From Actinacidiphila oryziradicis (lineage in GTDB: Bacteria > Actinomycetota > Actinomycetes > Streptomycetales > Streptomycetaceae), in contig NZ_SUMC01000017.1 of the NCBI RefSeq assembly GCF_005047355.1, positions 1-64,000 of the forward strand: a DNA stretch of 64,000 nt. Direction: 5' to 3'. The position numbers were made by a program, and so were the translations under genes. Position 1 is the stretch's first letter. Each line of letters begins with the position of its first letter. Positions 62,580 to 64,000 of the stretch are shown in pieces. The notes beneath the pieces were generated by a model. The model searched no databases and was not told where the DNA came from. It was given only the letters and a program-made list of their open reading frames with translations.

Positions 62580-63517
62580 CCCGCGTGGCCGCCATCGACT
62601 GCGGCACCAACTCCATCCGCCTTCTGGTCGCCGACGCCGACTTCGCCACCGGCGCCATCAAGGACCTGGACCGCCGGATGACCATCGTCCGGCTCGGCCA
62701 GGACGTGGACCGCACCGGCCGGCTCGCCCCCGAGGCGCTGGAGCGTACCTTCGCCGCCTGCCGCGAGTACGCCGCCGTCATCAGGGAGCTCGGCGCGGAG
62801 CAGGTGCGCTTCGTCGCCACCTCCGCGTCCCGTGACGCCTCCAACCGCGAGGACTTCGTACGCGGTGTCGTGGACATCCTGGGCGTCGAGCCCGAGGTGA
62901 TCACGGGGGCGCAGGAGGCGGAGTTCTCCTTCACCGGCGCCACGAAGGAGCTGGCGGGCCGCGACCATCTGGCCAAGCCGTATCTCGTCGTCGACATCGG
63001 CGGCGGCTCGACCGAGTTCGTGGTGGGTGACGAGACCGTCGAGGCGGCCTGCTCGGTCGACATCGGCTGCGTACGGATGACCGAACGCCATCTCGTCCGC
63101 GACGGCGAAATCATCGACCCGCCCACCCCCGGCACGATCGCGGCCATAAAGGCCGACATCAAGGCCGCCCTGGACCTGGCCGAGGAAACGGTCCCGCTGA
63201 CCCGGGCCCGCACCCTCGTCGGGCTGGCCGGGTCGGTGACGACCGTGGCCGCGATCGCGCAGGGACTGACCGGGTACGACCCGGTGGCGATCCACCACTC
63301 CCGGGTCAGCGTCGGCCAGGTCCGGGAGATCACCGGGTGGCTGCTGTCGGCGAGCCACGCGGAGCGCGCCGCGAACCCCGTCATCCACCCCGGGCGGGTG
63401 GATGTCATCGGCGCCGGAGCGCTCGTACTGCTCCAGATCATGGAGCGGATCGGCGCCGAAGAAGTCGTGGTGAGCGAGCACGACATCCTCGACGGCATCG
63501 CCTGGTCACTCGCCTGA
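62576..63517 (+). CDS. ppx: exopolyphosphatase / guanosine pentaphosphate phosphatase (Ppx/GppA)
   Basis: The 313-residue ASKHA phosphohydrolase has phosphate 1 motif AAIDCGTNSIRLLVAD, VDIGGGSTEFVVGD, and GLAGSVTTVAAIAQGL. It hydrolyses inorganic polyphosphate or pppGpp. The short length (no C-terminal HD domain) matches actinobacterial Ppx1-type enzymes. GTG 62576 has GAAGGAG 7 bases upstream and overlaps the DUF501 stop. Confidence 0.93.
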   Translation: MTRVAAIDCGTNSIRLLVADADFATGAIKDLDRRMTIVRLGQDVDRTGRLAPEALERTFAACREYAAVIRELGAEQVRFVATSASRDASNREDFVRGVVDILGVEPEVITGAQEAEFSFTGATKELAGRDHLAKPYLVVDIGGGSTEFVVGDETVEAACSVDIGCVRMTERHLVRDGEIIDPPTPGTIAAIKADIKAALDLAEETVPLTRARTLVGLAGSVTTVAAIAQGLTGYDPVAIHHSRVSVGQVREITGWLLSASHAERAANPVIHPGRVDVIGAGALVLLQIMERIGAEEVVVSEHDILDGIAWSLA

Positions 63518-63528
63518 CAAACGAACTT

Positions 63529-63544
63529 CGTGAATTTCTTCACA
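63529..63544. promoter_or_regulatory. Rex operator-like site 1
   Basis: CGTGAATTTCTTCACA matches the Rex consensus TGTGAANNNNTTCACA at 11 of the 12 specified positions. It lies 12 bases after the ppx stop and 285 bp before ndh. Confidence 0.6.
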
Positions 63545-63778
63545 TGAAGTTCCTGCCTCATGGTCCACTTTTCGTGGATCCCGGGGCGGGGGTGCCCCCA
63601 GGACCCCCTGAGGGCGGGTGTTTCAGGGGCATTAAGGACGCCCGTCGAGGGGTCCGTACATGTCGATCGCCGCTGCTCAGAGGGGGCGCTCAACGCCCGG
63701 TCCATGCGCCGGGTTCCCGCTCCGGGTTGTGGCTCTGATCACGAAGCGGCGCAGTGTAGCAGAGGGTATGGGGAAGCT
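63545..63778. other. ppx-ndh intergenic, no gene seen
   Basis: This segment between the two Rex-like sites holds a CTCCGGGTT-type GC block and short inverted repeats such as CGGGGCGGGGGTGCCCCC near 63583. I see no tRNA or gene in it. Confidence 0.5.
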
Positions 63779-63794
63779 TGTGAAGGGGCTCACG
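63779..63794. promoter_or_regulatory. Rex operator-like site 2
   Basis: TGTGAAGGGGCTCACG keeps the left half of the Rex consensus and most of the right (TCAC). It lies 35 bp upstream of the ndh start, a typical position for repression by the NADH-sensing regulator Rex. Confidence 0.55.
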
Positions 63795-63829
63795 AGCTAC
63801 CCCCCGGGGGGTGCTGGATACTCGATTCC

Positions 63830-64000
63830 ATGAGCACAACGGAGCGTCCCAGGATCCTCGTAGTAGGCGGTGGGTACGTCGGCCTGTACGCGGCCCGGCG
63901 CATCCTTAAGAAGATGCGCTATGGCGAGGCGACCGTCACAGTCGTCGACCCGCGTTCATATATGACGTACCAGCCCTTCCTGCCCGAAGCCGCCGCCGGC
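63830..64000 (+). CDS. ndh: type II NADH dehydrogenase (5' part only)
   Basis: 57 codons are visible. They encode a Rossmann FAD-binding start, ILVVGGGYVGLYAARRILKK, followed by VVDPRSYMTYQPFLPEAAAG, typical of Ndh. This single-subunit enzyme passes electrons from NADH to menaquinone without pumping protons. Upstream Rex-like operators fit control by the NADH/NAD ratio. ATG 63830 has no clear ribosome site; the rest lies outside the window. Confidence 0.9.
   Translation, partial: MSTTERPRILVVGGGYVGLYAARRILKKMRYGEATVTVVDPRSYMTYQPFLPEAAAG

Noticed and set aside
63640..63750. possible tRNA-like GC block before ndh
   Set aside because: A CCGGGTTCCCGCTCCGG stretch looks like a T arm but the loop lacks TTCRA and no acceptor or anticodon stem can be formed.

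Overview
The window is high-GC actinobacterial chromosomal DNA, almost certainly from a Streptomyces or close relative. The evidence is strong third-position GC bias, many GTG and a few TTG starts behind GGAGG-type ribosome sites, and the set of neighbours: glmU-prs-rplY-pth, ppc, mfd, two adjacent Rpf/LysM proteins, eno-ftsB-DUF501-ppx, and ndh. Most genes belong to the conserved core. I see no prophage, insertion sequence, CRISPR array or replication origin.

Layout. 1-4.3 kb: the end of a secreted Gly-rich repeat protein, a MarR regulator divergent from a methyltransferase/VOC pair, and a fatty-acid desaturase-TetR operon. 4.7-9 kb: tRNA-Gln(UUG), then glmU, prs, rplY (with a leader that can pair to its own ribosome site) and pth. 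9-13.4 kb: ppc and an orphan histidine kinase. 13.4-14.3 kb: a gene-free block of dispersed repeats. 14.3-18.8 kb: a compact, divergently arranged set of four genes built from polymorphic-toxin and immunity domains (SUKH-3, YwqJ-type deaminase, WHH nuclease-SUKH fusion, Imm35-deaminase-SUKH-4 fusion) without any export signal. 19-25.3 kb: a DivIVA/FilP-like coiled-coil protein, a DHA2 efflux pump, and a MacB-type ABC exporter. 25.3-29.8 kb: a DUF397 remnant, mfd, and a second repeat block.

29.8-40.9 kb holds an atypical Pst-like ABC locus: pstC, pstA, three different phosphate-binding-like exported proteins (two with C-terminal membrane segments, one with Ig-like repeats), a sortase-fold protein that has lost its catalytic His and Cys, and pstB. 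41-52 kb: a DUF2079 membrane protein, lipoproteins, an HTH-methyltransferase-TRD protein with an altered catalytic motif, a TTG-started Ser/Thr kinase coupled to a small membrane protein, a secreted HNH/excalibur lipoprotein, a SurA-like lipoprotein, mazG and an APC permease. 52-57.5 kb: a hypothetical protein, a decayed region, a divergent second PRPP synthetase translationally coupled to a nucleotidyltransferase, a cytochrome P450, and a decayed serine-hydrolase gene. 57.7-64 kb: rpfC-like and rpfA (the latter behind a c-di-AMP riboswitch), eno, ftsB, DUF501, ppx, and the start of ndh behind two Rex-like operators.

The two most unusual regions are the intracellular-looking toxin/immunity cluster at 14.3-18.8 kb and the Pst-like locus with a dead sortase at 29.8-40.7 kb. 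Several families of intergenic repeats recur next to stop codons across the window.
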